This document shows positions 35,897 to 47,747 of a stretch of 64,000 nt of DNA, one piece after another. Each line of letters opens with the position of its first letter. Positions within the stretch are counted from its first letter, which is position 1. The position numbers and the translations under genes are program-made. The notes beneath the pieces were generated by a model, which saw only the letters and a program-made list of their open reading frames with translations, was not told the origin of the DNA and did no database searches. The stretch is from Thermoflavimicrobium dichotomicum (lineage in GTDB: Bacteria; Bacillota; Bacilli; Thermoactinomycetales; Thermoactinomycetaceae): the NCBI RefSeq assembly GCF_900114055.1, contig NZ_FORR01000008.1:62001-126000 (forward strand). The letters are read 5' to 3'.

Positions 35897-36130
35897 ATGG
35901 CATCTATTTTAAGTAGTATAGGCCGGGGACTGAAAAGAAGTGTAACCGGTACAACAGGCTTCTTTCGCGGCAGTGTTCAAGAGTTAAAAAAAGTGCGCTG
36001 GCCGAGCAAGAAAGAGATGGTTAGCTACACCTTTGTGGTCCTGATCACTTGTTTTCTTCTCACGCTCTTCTTCTTTATCATCGATTTAGGAATCGCTGAA
36101 TTGGTTAAGCTGATTACTAAAACCAAATAG
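35897..36130 (+). CDS. secE: SecE, protein translocase subunit
   Basis: From ATG 35897 the product is 77 residues, the short one-helix SecE of Gram-positives; an earlier open frame overlaps rpmG. The amphipathic helix has ELKKVRWPSKKEM, the family signature, and the single membrane helix spans about 43-66. SecE clamps SecY in the SecYEG channel of the membrane. It sits between rpmG and nusG as in nearly all bacteria. Confidence 0.93.
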   Translation: MASILSSIGRGLKRSVTGTTGFFRGSVQELKKVRWPSKKEMVSYTFVVLITCFLLTLFFFIIDLGIAELVKLITKTK

Positions 36131-36187
36131 GTGGAAGGGCGTCGATATCTATGCCATGAAGGGGGGAAAGGGTAAGGCCCTGAGCTT

Positions 36188-36721
36188 ATGGAAAAGCAAT
36201 GGTATGTTGTTCATACGTATTCTGGCTATGAAAATAAAGTGAAGGCCAACCTGGAGAAACGGGTTCACTCCATGGATATGCAAGATAAAATCTTTCGTGT
36301 GCTTGTTCCAATGGAAGAAGAGGTCGAGCACAAGGAAGGTAAAAAGAAAACAGTCATGCGCAAAGTCTTTCCAGGGTATGTACTAGTGGAAATGATCATG
36401 ACGGATGACTCGTGGTATGTTGTACGGAACACACCGGGTGTAACCGGATTTGTCGGTTCATCTGGGGCTGGTTCAAAACCGACCCCCCTTCGGCCGGAAG
36501 AAGCACACGCCATTCTGCATCAAATGGGCCTCGAAGAGCCGCGGACTTCCGTTGACTTTGCCGTGGGTGACAATGTAAAAGTCAAAGAAGGCCCGTTTGC
36601 CAATTTTGTAGGTGTGATCGAAGAAGTGGATTTAAGTCGTTCCAAGCTGAAAGTGCTTGTGAATATATTTGGGCGTGAGACGCCTGTGGAGCTTGACTTT
36701 TTCCAGGTAGAAAAAATTTAA
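36188..36721 (+). CDS. nusG: NusG transcription factor
   Basis: The 177-residue protein has the NGN domain (1-115; [20 protein letters not shown] and [10 protein letters not shown]) and the C-terminal KOW domain (about 125-177; [20 protein letters not shown]). NusG binds RNA polymerase, controls pausing and links it to ribosomes and Rho. It is the last gene before the L11 operon; a 142-base gap with a G/C-rich hairpin (CCCC..GGGG near 36780-36793) separates them. Confidence 0.95.
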   Translation: MEKQWYVVHTYSGYENKVKANLEKRVHSMDMQDKIFRVLVPMEEEVEHKEGKKKTVMRKVFPGYVLVEMIMTDDSWYVVRNTPGVTGFVGSSGAGSKPTPLRPEEAHAILHQMGLEEPRTSVDFAVGDNVKVKEGPFANFVGVIEEVDLSRSKLKVLVNIFGRETPVELDFFQVEKI

Positions 36722-36863
36722 AGAAGCCTTTCGTTTTCGGCTATGTTGTGGTAAATTAAATACTGTTTGTTTGTTGTACCCCTGTCTTCGGGGCAGACGC
36801 TTTGTCGTTGCCGTGGGAGGGTCAAACCCGAGAAAACCACATTTTTGAAGGAGGTAGATTTGC

Positions 36864-37289
36864 ATGGCCAAAAAAGTGATTAAAGTGGTCAAGCTGCAAA
36901 TCCCCGCTGGTAAAGCAAATCCGGCACCGCCTGTAGGTCCGGCTCTTGGTCAAGCTGGGGTAAACATCATGGGCTTTTGTAAAGAATTTAATGCCCGTAC
37001 TGCAGATCAAGCTGGGTTAATCATTCCAGTTGAAATTACTGTTTTTGAAGATCGTTCGTTCACTTTCATCACCAAAACTCCACCAGCTGCAGTTCTCTTG
37101 AAAAAAGCAGCAGGTATTGAATCTGGTTCTGGTGAACCAAACAAATCGAAAGTTGGAACGGTTACACGGGATAAAATTCGTGAAATTGCTGAGCTCAAAA
37201 TGCCCGATCTCAATGCAGCGAGCGTAGAAGCAGCAATGCGGATGATCGAAGGTACAGCTCGTAGCATGGGGATCGTAATCAAAGACTAA
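36864..37289 (+). CDS. rplK: 50S ribosomal protein L11
   Basis: The 141-residue protein has the N-terminal domain with [20 protein letters not shown] (thiostrepton and GTPase-centre region), and the C-terminal rRNA-binding domain with the family signature ending in [17 protein letters not shown]-like residues ([18 protein letters not shown]). It binds the 23S GTPase-associated centre and is needed for RelA activation. It heads the rplK-rplA unit, with GGAGGTAG before the ATG. Confidence 0.96.
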   Translation: MAKKVIKVVKLQIPAGKANPAPPVGPALGQAGVNIMGFCKEFNARTADQAGLIIPVEITVFEDRSFTFITKTPPAAVLLKKAAGIESGSGEPNKSKVGTVTRDKIREIAELKMPDLNAASVEAAMRMIEGTARSMGIVIKD

Positions 37290-37364
37290 GCCTGGATACT
37301 CTGCCACGGGTAGTCAAGGCTTGTGGGAGGATCTTCCGTTACGACCACGAAAGGAGGAAATACA

Positions 37365-38063
37365 GTGGCTAAACATGGTAAAAAATATCTAGAGGCGCTA
37401 GGTAAAGTGGATCGTGAAAAACAATACGATCCAAAAGAAGCGTTAGAACTGGTAAAGAGCATTTCCACTGCGAAATTCGATGAAACCGTTGAAGTGGCAT
37501 TCCGTCTCGGAATCGACACCAAACGTGCTGATCAACAAGTAAGAGGTGCAGTTGTACTTCCGCACGGAACTGGTAAAACCAAGCGTGTACTTGTTTTTGC
37601 CAAAGGGGAAAAAGCGAAAGAAGCAGAACAAGCAGGTGCTGACTTTGTAGGGGACGAAGATCTGATCAACAAAGTAAGCCAAGGCTGGCTTGACTTTGAT
37701 GTGGTGGTAGCTACCCCTGATATGATGGGGCAGGTAGGTCGCCTGGGTCGGATTCTTGGTCCAAAAGGTCTTATGCCAAACCCAAAGACGGGTACAGTTA
37801 CCTTTGAAGTAGCAAAAGCTGTACAGGAAATTAAAGCAGGTAAAATTGAGTATCGTGCAGATAAAGCTGGAAACGTTCATGCTGCAATCGGTAAGGTTTC
37901 TTTTGATGTTGAGAAACTGGCTGAAAACCTACAGGTACTGGCTGAAGCACTCATCAAAGCCAAGCCAGCTGCAGCAAAGGGTACCTATATGAAGAGCTGC
38001 ACGGTTTCTTCGACCATGGGTCCTGGTGTATCTGTTAACGTTGCTCGTTTAACCGGTCGTTAA
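37365..38063 (+). CDS. rplA: 50S ribosomal protein L1
   Basis: GTG 37365 follows AAAGGAGGAAATACA and gives 232 residues; the open frame extends upstream into the gap. The L1 signature [20 protein letters not shown] is present at residues 122-141. L1 forms the mobile stalk at the E site and in many bacteria represses its own operon by binding the mRNA. An L1-binding mRNA site should lie before rplK, but I did not identify it. Confidence 0.95.
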   Translation: MAKHGKKYLEALGKVDREKQYDPKEALELVKSISTAKFDETVEVAFRLGIDTKRADQQVRGAVVLPHGTGKTKRVLVFAKGEKAKEAEQAGADFVGDEDLINKVSQGWLDFDVVVATPDMMGQVGRLGRILGPKGLMPNPKTGTVTFEVAKAVQEIKAGKIEYRADKAGNVHAAIGKVSFDVEKLAENLQVLAEALIKAKPAAAKGTYMKSCTVSSTMGPGVSVNVARLTGR

Positions 38064-38127
38064 TTTTTGACAAACGCTTGACATTCATTGAAACATTCGA
38101 TATCCTTAACGCTGATTGAAAATGGAA

Positions 38128-38231
38128 TAGTAGCTACCGTAGACAGTAGGTGCGAGAGAATCGCTTAATATCCTACCGAGGTGTTTGAAGTGTTTTCTTG
38201 AGGCCTTCGACTGTCTACGAGGGCTTTTTTT
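38128..38231 (+). promoter_or_regulatory. L10 leader (autoregulatory) of rplJL
   Basis: The sequence contains CCGTAGACAGTAGGTGCGAG, AATCGCTTAATATCCTACCG and AGGTGTTTGAAG, the conserved parts of the Firmicutes L10 leader to which the L10-L12 complex binds. It ends in an attenuator: GCCTTCG (38203) pairs with CGAGGGC (38218) and seven T follow. The leader also has the complementary ACTGTCTACG that can pair with CGTAGACAGT to switch between forms. L10 in excess should end transcription here. Confidence 0.9.
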
Positions 38232-38236
38232 AATGC

Positions 38237-38441
38237 TTGCGAGCGAGAAAACTCCATAGCTTTAGTTATGGAGATGAGAGCGAGTGTCAAACTAGGCTGA
38301 AAAGCGAAAACCAAGCAGTAGGGCTAGTTTGAAAAATATCTTTTTACACCGCTGGACTGGCGGGTTGAGCTTGGTTCATTTCTCTTCAATAGAAGGGATT
38401 ACCCAAGAATCCCCTACGTTTACGCATGGGGAAGTGGTCAA
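38237..38441 (+). mobile_element. IS200/IS605-type solo right end / omega-RNA-like remnant, copy B
   Basis: This 205-base non-coding element matches copy A (3299-3495) over its length, including GCGAGCGAGAAAA, GTCAAACTAGGCTGAAAA, CACCGCTGGACTGGCGGGTT and AGAAGGGATTA. Hairpin 1, CTCCATAGC-TTTA-GTTATGGAG (38252-38273), is nine base pairs with one G-U. In copy A its second pair T-A is C-G, a compensating change. Terminal hairpin CCCC..ACG-TTTA-CG..GGGG is followed by GTGGTCAAT. There is no tnpA or tnpB. It lies between the L10 attenuator and rplJ, so it is part of every rplJL transcript. Confidence 0.65.
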
Positions 38442-38473
38442 TTTTGAAAAGCTCCTTATGAGGAGGTGTACCC

Positions 38474-38986
38474 ATGTCCAAAGCGCTAGAGCTGAAAAAA
38501 CAAAAAGTAGCTGAGATTGTTGAGAAGCTGTCGAACAGCAAAAGCACCATTGTGACTGACTATCGCGGTCTGACAGTGCAAGAAACCAATGAACTTCGTA
38601 AACAGTTGCGTGAAGCAGGGGTAGAGTTCTATGTATTGAAAAATACATTGACCCGTCGAGCAACTGCAGAAGTTGGTTTGACTGAGTTGGATCAATACTT
38701 AACTGGACCAACCGCGATTGCATTCAGCAATGAAGATGTAGTGGCGCCAGCGAAAGTGCTCTATAAATTTTCGAAGGATCATGAAGCGCTGGAAATTAAA
38801 GGTGGAGTGGTAGAAGGTAAGGTAGTCGGCTTTGACGAAATCAAGGCGCTGGCTGATCTACCATCCCGCGAAGGACTCTTGTCCATGTTGCTTAGCGTAC
38901 TGCAAGCGCCAATCCGCAACTTTGCTCTTGCTGTTAAAGCAGTGGCCGATAAAAATGGAGATGGCGCTCAAGCTCAAGAAGCTTAA
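38474..38986 (+). CDS. rplJ: 50S ribosomal protein L10
   Basis: The 170-residue protein has the rRNA-binding N-domain ([20 protein letters not shown], near residues 22-41) and the C-terminal helix that binds L7/L12 dimers. L10 anchors the L12 stalk. With L12 it represses its own transcript via the leader at 38128. ATG 38474 follows a strong AGGAGGTG site. The insertion of a mobile-element remnant between that leader and this gene is unusual. Confidence 0.95.
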   Translation: MSKALELKKQKVAEIVEKLSNSKSTIVTDYRGLTVQETNELRKQLREAGVEFYVLKNTLTRRATAEVGLTELDQYLTGPTAIAFSNEDVVAPAKVLYKFSKDHEALEIKGGVVEGKVVGFDEIKALADLPSREGLLSMLLSVLQAPIRNFALAVKAVADKNGDGAQAQEA

Positions 38987-39031
38987 TTTCATATAACAGG
39001 AAAATGAATGAATATAAGGAGGTAACCTTTC

Positions 39032-39397
39032 ATGACGAAAGAACAAATCATTGAAGCGATTAAAGGTATGAGCGTTCTTGAATTAAACGATCTGGTAAAA
39101 GCAATCGAAGAAGAGTTTGGTGTAACTGCTGCTGCACCAGTTGCTGTAGTACAAGGTGGCGGAGATGGAGCTGCTGCTGAAGAAAAAACCGAATTCGATG
39201 TAATCCTGGCAAACGCTGGTGCTTCCAAAATCAACGTTATCAAAGTTGTTCGTTCTATCACTGGTCTTGGTCTCAAAGAAGCAAAAGCGCTTGTTGATGG
39301 TGCTCCAAGCCCAATCAAAGAAGGCGTGTCCAAAGAAGAAGCAGAAAAAATCAAAGCAGAACTCGAAGAAGCCGGTGCTACTGTAGAACTGAAGTAA
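39032..39397 (+). CDS. rplL: 50S ribosomal protein L7/L12
   Basis: The 121-residue acidic protein has the N-terminal dimer domain (1-35), an Ala/Gly hinge (about 38-54) and the C-terminal domain with [20 protein letters not shown], which binds translational GTPases. Several dimers attach to L10 to form the stalk. It is followed by a G/C-rich terminator-like hairpin. The 45-base gap from rplJ has an AAGGAGG site. Confidence 0.96.
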   Translation: MTKEQIIEAIKGMSVLELNDLVKAIEEEFGVTAAAPVAVVQGGGDGAAAEEKTEFDVILANAGASKINVIKVVRSITGLGLKEAKALVDGAPSPIKEGVSKEEAEKIKAELEEAGATVELK

Positions 39398-39410
39398 GGA
39401 ATTCCGGCCT

Positions 39411-39440
39411 GACCCGCCGTCATTGGTCGGCGGGTCGATT
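39411..39440 (+). terminator. Hairpin after rplL
   Basis: GACCCGCCG (39411) pairs with CGGCGGGTC (39428), nine base pairs. The T-stretch after it is broken (GATTTGTTCTTTT), so it may be leaky and let some transcripts reach ybxB and rpoB. Confidence 0.65.
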
Positions 39441-39562
39441 TGTTCTTTTAGCCGAGATGTTCCCGTTAAACAAAGTGAACGAGGAATGGATCGGCTTATG
39501 ATTTGTTAAGGAAAACTTCTTAAGCCCTGTAGGAGCTGGAATGGATTAGGAGATTGCTGCTC

Positions 39563-40165
39563 ATGCATGAACATTACTATTCTTCCAAACCCACTGCAAA
39601 AAGTGAAGAACGTGAGATTCAAGCCAAACTGCTGGACCAGTCATTGGTATTTTATACTGATCGAGGTGTTTTCTCGAAAAAAGGGGTCGACTTTGGCAGC
39701 CGCTTGTTGATCGAAACGGTTTCGATTGAACATGAAAGAGTCATTCTTGATTTGGGCTGTGGCTATGGACCGATCGGAATTGCGATGGCCAAAGCTTATC
39801 CACAACTTTCTGTAGTGATGCTGGATATAAATGAACGAGCGGTGGAACTCGCGAAAAAAAATGTTGTGCGAAATCAGGTCAGCAATCGAATAGAGTTATT
39901 GGTAAGCGACGGTTTTTTCGCAGTCTCTGAACGTAGATTTGATGCGATATTATTCAATCCACCCATTCGTATCGGAAAATCGGCTGTATATGCTTTATTT
40001 GCACAATCAAGAGAGCATCTTGAATCAGGTGGAAAATTGTGGGTTGTCATTCGTAAGCAGCAAGGAGCCGCATCAGCAAAAGCAGAGCTCGAACGGATAT
40101 TTGACCAGGTTGATGTGGTAGAGCAGAAAAAAGGGTACTGGATTATTCGAGCGGCAGTTCGTTGA
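39563..40165 (+). CDS. ybxB: RsmC-like class I SAM methyltransferase (YbxB)
   Basis: ATG 39563 has AGGAGA at nine bases and gives 200 residues. The Rossmann fold has motif I ILDLGCGYGPIGIA, an acidic motif II in VMLDINERAVELA, and the catalytic-type NPPI in ILFNPPIRIG, as in RsmC-like guanine N2-methyltransferases that act on 16S rRNA. It corresponds to B. subtilis YbxB, always found between rplL and rpoB. The exact target is not proven. The gene ends about 230 bases before rpoB. Confidence 0.85.
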   Translation: MHEHYYSSKPTAKSEEREIQAKLLDQSLVFYTDRGVFSKKGVDFGSRLLIETVSIEHERVILDLGCGYGPIGIAMAKAYPQLSVVMLDINERAVELAKKNVVRNQVSNRIELLVSDGFFAVSERRFDAILFNPPIRIGKSAVYALFAQSREHLESGGKLWVVIRKQQGAASAKAELERIFDQVDVVEQKKGYWIIRAAVR

Positions 40166-40397
40166 CATGTTCTATTCTATATGCTAATGTAATAAATTGC
40201 AGATAGTGTATCTGGACGAGCTTAACCATTTTGACTGGAGGACCTCTGCTTTCCTCTTGTTTAATTATGTCAATAATTGGTTAAGATAGGTAAATAAGCT
40301 ACTTCTAGGTGAAAAATGAGGTTTCATGCCCATTTTCTTTTTTTAGGCACAAACGCCTTGCAAGCGTCATGCGACTCGGTACGAGGGGGGAGTTCGT

Positions 40398-43300
40398 TTG
40401 GCTGGTAAAATGATTCAGTGTGGTCGGAGGCAAAGAAGGAGCTATGCTCGAATCAATGAAGTTCTGGAACTGCCTAATCTGATTGAGATCCAAAAGAAAT
40501 CCTATCAGTGGTTTTTAGATGAAGGGCTCAGGGAGATGTTCCGTGATATTTCCCCGATTGAGGATTTCACTGGAAACCTGGTTTTGGAATTTATTGATTA
40601 CAGTTTAGGTGAACCAAAATACAACGTGGAGGAAGCAAAAGATCATCAAGTGACCTATGCTGCTCCACTGCGTGTGAAAGTTCGCTTGATCAACAAAGAG
40701 ACTGGTGAAGTGAAAGAGCAGGAAGTATTCATGGGTGACTTCCCGCTAATGACCGAGACTGGTACCTTTATCATCAATGGTGCTGAACGTGTCATCGTCA
40801 GCCAATTAGTTCGTTCACCTAGTGTGTATTATAACACGAAAGTAGACAAGAACGGTAAACCAACTTATACAGCAACGGTAATTCCGAACCGTGGCGCTTG
40901 GCTTGAATTTGAAACGGATGCAAAAGATATTATCTATGTACGGATTGACCGCACGCGTAAAATCCCTGTGACAGTTTTGTTACGGGCATTAGGTTTTGGC
41001 AGTGATGCGGAGATCCTTGAATTGTTAGGTGATGATGAGTACGTTCGTAATACATTGGATAAAGACAATACTGGAAACACTGAAAAGGCACTGATTGAAA
41101 TTTATGAACGTCTACGTCCTGGTGAACCACCTACTGCAGACAATGCCCGTAGCCTCTTGTATTCGCGCTTCTTTGATCCCAAACGGTATGATCTGGCTGC
41201 AGTTGGCCGATATAAAATCAACAAAAAATTACACATTAAAAATCGTCTCTTGAATCAAAAGTTGGCTGAGCCCATTATAGATCCGGAAACAGGCGAAGTA
41301 TTGGCTGAAGCAGGAACTGTTTTGGAACGGCGAGTGCTTGATAAACTGTTGCCGTATCTGACGGGTGAGAAAGCTTTTGGATTTCATGAGCATACCGTGC
41401 GGGGTGGAGTACCGGATGAAGGTTCTGTTCGTTTGCAGACGGTACATATTGTATCTCCGCTGCAAGAAGATAAAGTGATCAAGGTCATCTCCAACGGAGA
41501 AATTGATCAATCAGTCAAACATATTACTCCGGCTGATATCATTGCCTCCATTAACTACTTCATTAACTTGTTACATGGTGTGGGTACGATTGATGACATC
41601 GACCATTTGGGTAACCGCCGTCTTCGTTCAGTGGGTGAGCTCTTGCAAAACCAATTCCGGATCGGTCTGTCACGGATGGAACGGGTTGTACGGGAGCGTA
41701 TGTCCATCCAGGATGCGAACGCTATTACCCCACAAGCCTTAATTAACATTCGTCCAGTGATTGCTTCGATTAAGGAATTCTTTGGTAGTAGTCAGTTATC
41801 CCAATTTATGGATCAAACCAACCCACTTGCAGAATTGACTCACAAACGCCGCCTTTCTGCTCTGGGACCAGGTGGTTTGACCCGGGAGCGTGCAGGGTTT
41901 GAAGTGCGTGACGTTCACCACTCACACTATGGTCGGATGTGTCCGATCGAAACTCCTGAGGGTCCAAACATTGGTTTGATTAACTCGTTATCTACGTATG
42001 CACGCATCAATGAATACGGTTTTATTGAAACCCCTTATCGGCGTGTGGATCCGGAAACGGGGCGAGTCACGGATCAGATCGATTATCTGACAGCGGATGA
42101 AGAAGATAACTATTATGTAGCACAGGCAAACGCACCCATTGATGAAGAAGGTAACTTTATCAATGAAATGGTTGATGTGCGCTATCAAGATGAAATTTTA
42201 ACCGTACCTCGTGATCGAGTTGACTATATGGACGTTTCTCCAAAGCAAGTTGTGTCCGTCGCAACGGCCTGTATCCCCTTCTTGGAAAATGACGACTCCA
42301 ACCGTGCTTTGATGGGATCCAACATGCAGCGGCAAGCTGTTCCGCTGTTGAAACCTGAAGCTCCGTTTATTGGAACGGGAATGGAACACAAAGCGGCCAG
42401 GGACTCGGGTGTCATGATCTTGGCGAAACGTCCAGGAACTGTCGTGCGCGTTACCGCAGATGAAATCTGGGTACGTCATGAAGAAGAAGTAGACGGTGTG
42501 CTTGTAAAAGGCGATATCGATAAATATAAATTAATCAAATTTGCTCGTTCCAACCAGGGGACCTGCATCAATCAACGTCCTCTTGTTCGTAAAGGGGAAA
42601 AAGTCAAAAAAGGCGACATTTTGGCTGATGGACCATCAACGGAACAAGGAGAACTCGCACTGGGCAGAAATGTTCTCGTTGCCTTTATGACCTGGGAAGG
42701 GTACAACTACGAGGATGCGATTTTGCTCAGTGAGAAACTGGTAAAAGAAGATGTTTATACATCCATCCACATTGAAAAACATGAAATTGAAGCACGGGAT
42801 ACCAAACTGGGACCGGAAGAAATTACGCGGGATATTCCGAACGTGGGAGAAGAAGCGTTAAAGAATTTGGATGAACGTGGAATTATTCGTGTAGGTGCTG
42901 AGATTAAAGCAGGCGACATTTTGGTTGGTAAAGTAACACCAAAAGGAGTCACCGAGTTAACTGCAGAAGAACGGCTTCTCCATGCGATTTTTGGTGAAAA
43001 AGCAAGGGAAGTTCGGGATACATCTCTCAGAGTGCCTCATGGCCAAGATGGAATTGTTGTGGATGTGAAAGTGTTTACTCGTGAAAATGGCGATGAACTC
43101 CCACCAGGTGTCAATCAATTGGTTCGTGTCTATATCGCCCAAAAACGGAAAATTTCCGAAGGAGACAAAATGGCTGGACGCCATGGTAACAAAGGGGTAA
43201 TCGCTCGGATTCTACCCGAAGAAGATATGCCATTCTTGCCGGATGGTACACCTGTTGAAGTGGTTCTCAATCCGCTGGGGGTACCTTCACGGATGAATAT

Positions 43301-43946
43301 TGGTCAGGTATTGGAAGTACACCTGGGAATGGCAGCGAAAGCGCTTGGGCTGCACATGGCTACACCTGTATTTGATGGAGCAACTGAACAAGATGTATTT
43401 GACACATTAAAGGAAGCAGGTTTGTCTCCAGATGGCAAGACCGTCCTTTATGATGGTCGGACTGGCGAACCGTTTGAAAACCGGGTAACCGTCGGGGTCA
43501 TGTATATGATTAAGCTGGCCCACATGGTAGACGATAAGATTCATGCCCGGTCAACGGGTCCTTATTCGCTCGTTACCCAACAGCCACTGGGCGGAAAAGC
43601 ACAATTTGGCGGACAGAGATTTGGAGAGATGGAGGTTTGGGCACTGGAAGCCTATGGTGCAGCTTATACTCTCCAAGAGATTCTCACTGTCAAGTCCGAT
43701 GATGTGGTTGGACGGGTTAAAACATACGAAGCGATTGTCAAAGGAGAAAATGTACCCGAACCAGGTGTGCCTGAATCGTTTAAAGTCTTGATTAAAGAGC
43801 TGCAAAGTTTGGGAATGGATGTCAAAATCCTTTCTGAAGACGAAAAAGAGATTGAAATGCGCGAGCTGGATGAAGATGAAGAGCCAGCCAATGAGAAACT
43901 TGGCCTGGATCTTGATAAGGAAAAAGACGCCCGGTCTACTTCGTAA
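40398..43946 (+). CDS. rpoB: RNA polymerase beta subunit
   Basis: The 1182-residue protein starts at TTG 40398 after GAGGGGGGAG. Residues [12 protein letters not shown] and [20 protein letters not shown] mark the protrusion and lobe. The rifampicin-region core [20 protein letters not shown] is of the sensitive type, with no known resistance substitution visible. The C-terminal clamp region includes [13 protein letters not shown] and [20 protein letters not shown]. With beta-prime it forms the catalytic core. An about 230-base leader region (40166-40397) has no promoter I can support strongly. Confidence 0.97.
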   Translation: MAGKMIQCGRRQRRSYARINEVLELPNLIEIQKKSYQWFLDEGLREMFRDISPIEDFTGNLVLEFIDYSLGEPKYNVEEAKDHQVTYAAPLRVKVRLINKETGEVKEQEVFMGDFPLMTETGTFIINGAERVIVSQLVRSPSVYYNTKVDKNGKPTYTATVIPNRGAWLEFETDAKDIIYVRIDRTRKIPVTVLLRALGFGSDAEILELLGDDEYVRNTLDKDNTGNTEKALIEIYERLRPGEPPTADNARSLLYSRFFDPKRYDLAAVGRYKINKKLHIKNRLLNQKLAEPIIDPETGEVLAEAGTVLERRVLDKLLPYLTGEKAFGFHEHTVRGGVPDEGSVRLQTVHIVSPLQEDKVIKVISNGEIDQSVKHITPADIIASINYFINLLHGVGTIDDIDHLGNRRLRSVGELLQNQFRIGLSRMERVVRERMSIQDANAITPQALINIRPVIASIKEFFGSSQLSQFMDQTNPLAELTHKRRLSALGPGGLTRERAGFEVRDVHHSHYGRMCPIETPEGPNIGLINSLSTYARINEYGFIETPYRRVDPETGRVTDQIDYLTADEEDNYYVAQANAPIDEEGNFINEMVDVRYQDEILTVPRDRVDYMDVSPKQVVSVATACIPFLENDDSNRALMGSNMQRQAVPLLKPEAPFIGTGMEHKAARDSGVMILAKRPGTVVRVTADEIWVRHEEEVDGVLVKGDIDKYKLIKFARSNQGTCINQRPLVRKGEKVKKGDILADGPSTEQGELALGRNVLVAFMTWEGYNYEDAILLSEKLVKEDVYTSIHIEKHEIEARDTKLGPEEITRDIPNVGEEALKNLDERGIIRVGAEIKAGDILVGKVTPKGVTELTAEERLLHAIFGEKAREVRDTSLRVPHGQDGIVVDVKVFTRENGDELPPGVNQLVRVYIAQKRKISEGDKMAGRHGNKGVIARILPEEDMPFLPDGTPVEVVLNPLGVPSRMNIGQVLEVHLGMAAKALGLHMATPVFDGATEQDVFDTLKEAGLSPDGKTVLYDGRTGEPFENRVTVGVMYMIKLAHMVDDKIHARSTGPYSLVTQQPLGGKAQFGGQRFGEMEVWALEAYGAAYTLQEILTVKSDDVVGRVKTYEAIVKGENVPEPGVPESFKVLIKELQSLGMDVKILSEDEKEIEMRELDEDEEPANEKLGLDLDKEKDARSTS

Positions 43947-44024
43947 TGGGGTGAAGGGGAGCTTGTGAGCTCCCTCTCCTCTACTTAACTCTATAACGGG
44001 ATGAATCCTGAGGGAGGAATGCCC

Positions 44025-47000
44025 ATGTTAGATGTAAACAACTTTGAATATATGAAAATTGGTCTTGCTTCTCCGGAAAAAATTCGTTCATGGTCGCGCG
44101 GTGAGGTAAAAAAACCGGAGACCATCAACTACCGCACGTTAAAACCGGAAAAAGAAGGCCTGTTCTGTGAAAAGATCTTTGGTCCGACAAAGGACTGGGA
44201 ATGTCACTGCGGAAAGTATAAGCGTGTCCGTTATAAAGGGGTCGTTTGTGACCGCTGTGGTGTAGAAGTCACACGTGCCAAAGTACGCCGTGAGCGGATG
44301 GGACATATTGAGCTTGCAGCACCCGTGTCTCACATTTGGTACTTCAAAGGCATTCCAAGCCGGATGGGTTTAGTGTTGGATATGTCTCCGCGTTCACTGG
44401 AGGAAGTTATTTACTTTGCTTCTTATGTGGTTGTTGACCCAGGTTCAACACCGCTTGAGAAAAAGCAGTTGCTATCGGAAAAAGAGTATAGAAGCTACCG
44501 TGAGAAGTATGGAAATGCCTTTGTCGCTATGATGGGAGCAGAGGCGATCAAACGTCTTTTACAAGATATTGATCTTGACAAAGAAGTGGAAATGCTCAAA
44601 GAAGAGCTTGCAACTGCACAGGGTCAGCGTCGGAATCGCGCAGTAAAAAGGTTAGAAGTATTGGAGGCATTCCGTTCTTCTGGAAATAAGCCAGAGTGGA
44701 TGGTTCTGGATGTTCTGCCTGTCATCCCGCCTGAATTGCGTCCAATGGTACAGTTGGATGGTGGACGTTTTGCGACATCCGATTTGAACGATTTGTATCG
44801 ACGTGTGATTAACCGGAATAACCGTCTGAAACGTTTACTTGATCTGGGTGCTCCCGATATTATCGTGCAAAATGAAAAGCGGATGTTGCAAGAAGCGGTA
44901 GATGCTTTGATTGATAATGGTCGTCGCGGGCGTCCAGTAACAGGGCCAGGAAATCGACCACTCAAATCGCTTTCTCATATGTTAAAAGGGAAACAAGGGC
45001 GTTTCCGTCAGAATTTGTTGGGTAAACGGGTAGACTACTCTGGTCGTTCGGTTATCGTTGTAGGTCCAAATCTTAAAATGTATCAGTGCGGTCTGCCAAA
45101 AGAGATGGCACTGGAGTTGTTCAAACCTTTCGTGATGAAGGAACTGGTAGCGAAAGGTCTCGCCCATAATATTAAAAGTGCGAAACGGAAAGTCGAAAGG
45201 GTTCATCCAGAAGTATGGGATGTTCTTGAAGAAGTGATCAAAGAACACCCTGTACTCTTGAACAGGGCACCTACGTTGCACCGTTTGGGAATTCAGGCCT
45301 TTGAGCCTGTTCTCGTTGAAGGGCGTGCCATTCGTTTGCATCCGCTGGTATGTACAGCGTATAATGCTGACTTTGACGGTGACCAAATGGCTGTGCACGT
45401 TCCATTGTCTGCAGAAGCACAAGCTGAAGCCCGTCTATTGATGTTGGCAGCCCAAAACATTTTGAACCCGAAAGATGGTAAACCAGTCGTGACTCCTTCG
45501 CAGGACATGGTTTTAGGTTGTTATTACCTGACCATTGAAAAAGAAGGAGAAAAAGGCGAAGGAAGCATTTTCCATTCGATTGGCGAAGCGATCAATGCGT
45601 ATCAGCATGGTTATGTGACATTGCATAGCCGGATTGCAATTCCAGCAAAAAACATTCCCAAAAATACCTTTACCGAAGAGCAGAAAAAAGCATTGCTGGT
45701 TACTACGGTTGGCAAGCTGATTTTCAACGAGATTTTCCCTGCTGATTTCCCTTATCTCAATGAGCCTACGACACGAAACTTCCAAGGTACGCCAGATAAA
45801 TACTTTATTTTTGAGAAAGGGACCAATATCAAAGAATTTATTGGCAAGTTGTCAGACCCTGGGGCATTCAAGAAAAAGTATTTGGGAGCGATTATCGCAG
45901 AGATCTTCCGTCGATTCGGTACTACAATAACGGCTGAAACATTGGATAAAATCAAGGCTCTTGGCTATACCTACTCGACAAAAGCAGGTATTACGATTTC
46001 TGTATCGGATGTAACGGTTCCGGAAGAGAAACAGGAAATTCTCAAAGAAGCTCAACAAAAAGTGGATACGGTTCTAAAACAATACCGTCGTGGTCTTATT
46101 ACGGATGAAGAACGCTATGATCGGGTTATCTCGATTTGGAGTCAGGCCAAAGATAAAATTACAGAAGTATTGATGAACAGCATGGGTAAATATAACCCAA
46201 TCTTTATGATGGCAGACTCGGGCGCACGGGGTAACGTATCACAGATTACCCAGCTTGCAGGTATGCGTGGTTTGATGGCGAACCCGGCTGGTAAAATCAT
46301 TGAGCAACCGATCCGAACCAACTTCCGTGAAGGTCTGACAGTATTGGAGTATTTCATTTCAACCCACGGTGCGCGGAAAGGTTTGGCTGATACTGCGCTC
46401 AGAACAGCAGACTCGGGTTACTTGACTCGTCGTTTGGTTGATGTGGCTCAAGATGTGATTGTGCGTGAGGATGACTGTGGAACAGATAGAGGATTGGCTG
46501 TAACAGCGATTAGTGATGGAAATGAAATTATTGAAGGGCTGTATGATCGAATTGTAGGGCGGACTGCTTTTGAAACGATTCGCCATCCGGAAACCGGTGA
46601 AGTGATCGTGAAACGAAATGAAATGATTGATGAAGAAATCGCTACGAAAATTATCGAAGCCGGTATTGAAAAAGTGGTAATCCGCTCTGTACTTTCTTGC
46701 CGTACCCGACATGGAGTATGTAAAAAATGTTATGGTCGGAACTTGGCTCTGGGTACACCTGTTGAGATCGGTGAAGCAGTTGGAATCATCGCAGCTCAGT
46801 CGATCGGAGAACCAGGTACTCAGCTCACCATGCGTACCTTCCATACTGGAGGAGTTGCAGGTGATGACATTACGCAAGGTTTGCCACGGATTCAAGAGCT
46901 GTTTGAGGCACGCAATCCGAAAGGGCAAGCGATTATCAGTGAGATTTCGGGTAAAGTGATCGATATTCGTGAAGTGAAAGATCGCCGTGAAGTCGAAATC

Positions 47001-47642
47001 GAAGGTGAAGTCGAAAACAAGGTTCACCATGTTCCTTATGGTTCTCGTATCAAAGTCAATGTAGGTGACTACGTGCAGGCAGGTGACGAACTAACGGAAG
47101 GTTCGATCGATCCGAAAGAACTTTTACGTATCAAAGGTACTCAGGGAGTGCAAGCATATCTCTTGCAAGAAGTACAAAAAGTATATCGTTTGCAAGGGGT
47201 AGAAATTAACGACAAACATGTTGAAGTAATGATCCGGCAAATGATGCGGAAAGTACGGATTACGGATGCGGGTTCAACCGATCTCTTGCCGGGTTCAGCG
47301 GTAGATATTCATGATTTCGAAGCAGCCAACCGTAAAGTGCTTCTCTCTGGTGGAGAGCCAGCAGTAGCACGTCCGATCATTTTGGGAATCACCAAAGCAT
47401 CATTGGAGACCGAGTCCTTCTTGTCAGCAGCTTCGTTCCAAGAAACGACACGTGTATTGACGGATGCTGCCATCAAAGGAAAAGTGGACCGTCTCTTGGG
47501 ATTAAAAGAGAACGTCATTATCGGTAAGTTGGTGCCAGCAGGAACAGGAATGGCACGCTATCGAAACCTGAAGCCGAAACTAGCTAACGAGTTGACCAAT
47601 GATGCCGAAACCAATTCAAAAGAAACGGTATTGGTAGAGTAG
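44025..47642 (+). CDS. rpoC: RNA polymerase beta-prime subunit
   Basis: ATG 44025 follows AGGGAGGA by six bases and gives 1205 residues; open frame begins at 44001. The N-terminal zinc site [20 protein letters not shown], the catalytic loop [13 protein letters not shown] with its three Asp, and the second zinc site ([13 protein letters not shown]) are intact. The trigger-loop and bridge-helix regions ([18 protein letters not shown]) are present. It follows rpoB by 78 bases. Confidence 0.97.
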   Translation: MLDVNNFEYMKIGLASPEKIRSWSRGEVKKPETINYRTLKPEKEGLFCEKIFGPTKDWECHCGKYKRVRYKGVVCDRCGVEVTRAKVRRERMGHIELAAPVSHIWYFKGIPSRMGLVLDMSPRSLEEVIYFASYVVVDPGSTPLEKKQLLSEKEYRSYREKYGNAFVAMMGAEAIKRLLQDIDLDKEVEMLKEELATAQGQRRNRAVKRLEVLEAFRSSGNKPEWMVLDVLPVIPPELRPMVQLDGGRFATSDLNDLYRRVINRNNRLKRLLDLGAPDIIVQNEKRMLQEAVDALIDNGRRGRPVTGPGNRPLKSLSHMLKGKQGRFRQNLLGKRVDYSGRSVIVVGPNLKMYQCGLPKEMALELFKPFVMKELVAKGLAHNIKSAKRKVERVHPEVWDVLEEVIKEHPVLLNRAPTLHRLGIQAFEPVLVEGRAIRLHPLVCTAYNADFDGDQMAVHVPLSAEAQAEARLLMLAAQNILNPKDGKPVVTPSQDMVLGCYYLTIEKEGEKGEGSIFHSIGEAINAYQHGYVTLHSRIAIPAKNIPKNTFTEEQKKALLVTTVGKLIFNEIFPADFPYLNEPTTRNFQGTPDKYFIFEKGTNIKEFIGKLSDPGAFKKKYLGAIIAEIFRRFGTTITAETLDKIKALGYTYSTKAGITISVSDVTVPEEKQEILKEAQQKVDTVLKQYRRGLITDEERYDRVISIWSQAKDKITEVLMNSMGKYNPIFMMADSGARGNVSQITQLAGMRGLMANPAGKIIEQPIRTNFREGLTVLEYFISTHGARKGLADTALRTADSGYLTRRLVDVAQDVIVREDDCGTDRGLAVTAISDGNEIIEGLYDRIVGRTAFETIRHPETGEVIVKRNEMIDEEIATKIIEAGIEKVVIRSVLSCRTRHGVCKKCYGRNLALGTPVEIGEAVGIIAAQSIGEPGTQLTMRTFHTGGVAGDDITQGLPRIQELFEARNPKGQAIISEISGKVIDIREVKDRREVEIEGEVENKVHHVPYGSRIKVNVGDYVQAGDELTEGSIDPKELLRIKGTQGVQAYLLQEVQKVYRLQGVEINDKHVEVMIRQMMRKVRITDAGSTDLLPGSAVDIHDFEAANRKVLLSGGEPAVARPIILGITKASLETESFLSAASFQETTRVLTDAAIKGKVDRLLGLKENVIIGKLVPAGTGMARYRNLKPKLANELTNDAETNSKETVLVE

Positions 47643-47675
47643 AGAATTGGTAAAACGATTTTTCATGGCATTTTA

Positions 47676-47704
47676 TTGACATAGAGAAACTTCGGTGGTA
47701 AGAT
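47676..47704 (+). promoter_or_regulatory. Sigma-A promoter before rplGB and the str operon
   Basis: TTGACA and TAAGAT with a 17-base spacer, 44 bases before the L7Ae-like gene start. Confidence 0.75.
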
Positions 47705-47747
47705 ATCCTCGTGTGCTTGGGAATTCTTCACTTTGGAGGGCGAATCA

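Noticed and set aside
40312-40350. Terminator-like AAAATG/CATTTT with T-run before rpoB
   Set aside because: Six weak base pairs with a long loop; it is not convincing, though leader attenuation of rpoB cannot be excluded.
41770-41880. Rifampicin-resistance changes in RpoB
   Set aside because: The core segment reads as sensitive type; the Thr in QTNPL is a natural variation as far as I know.
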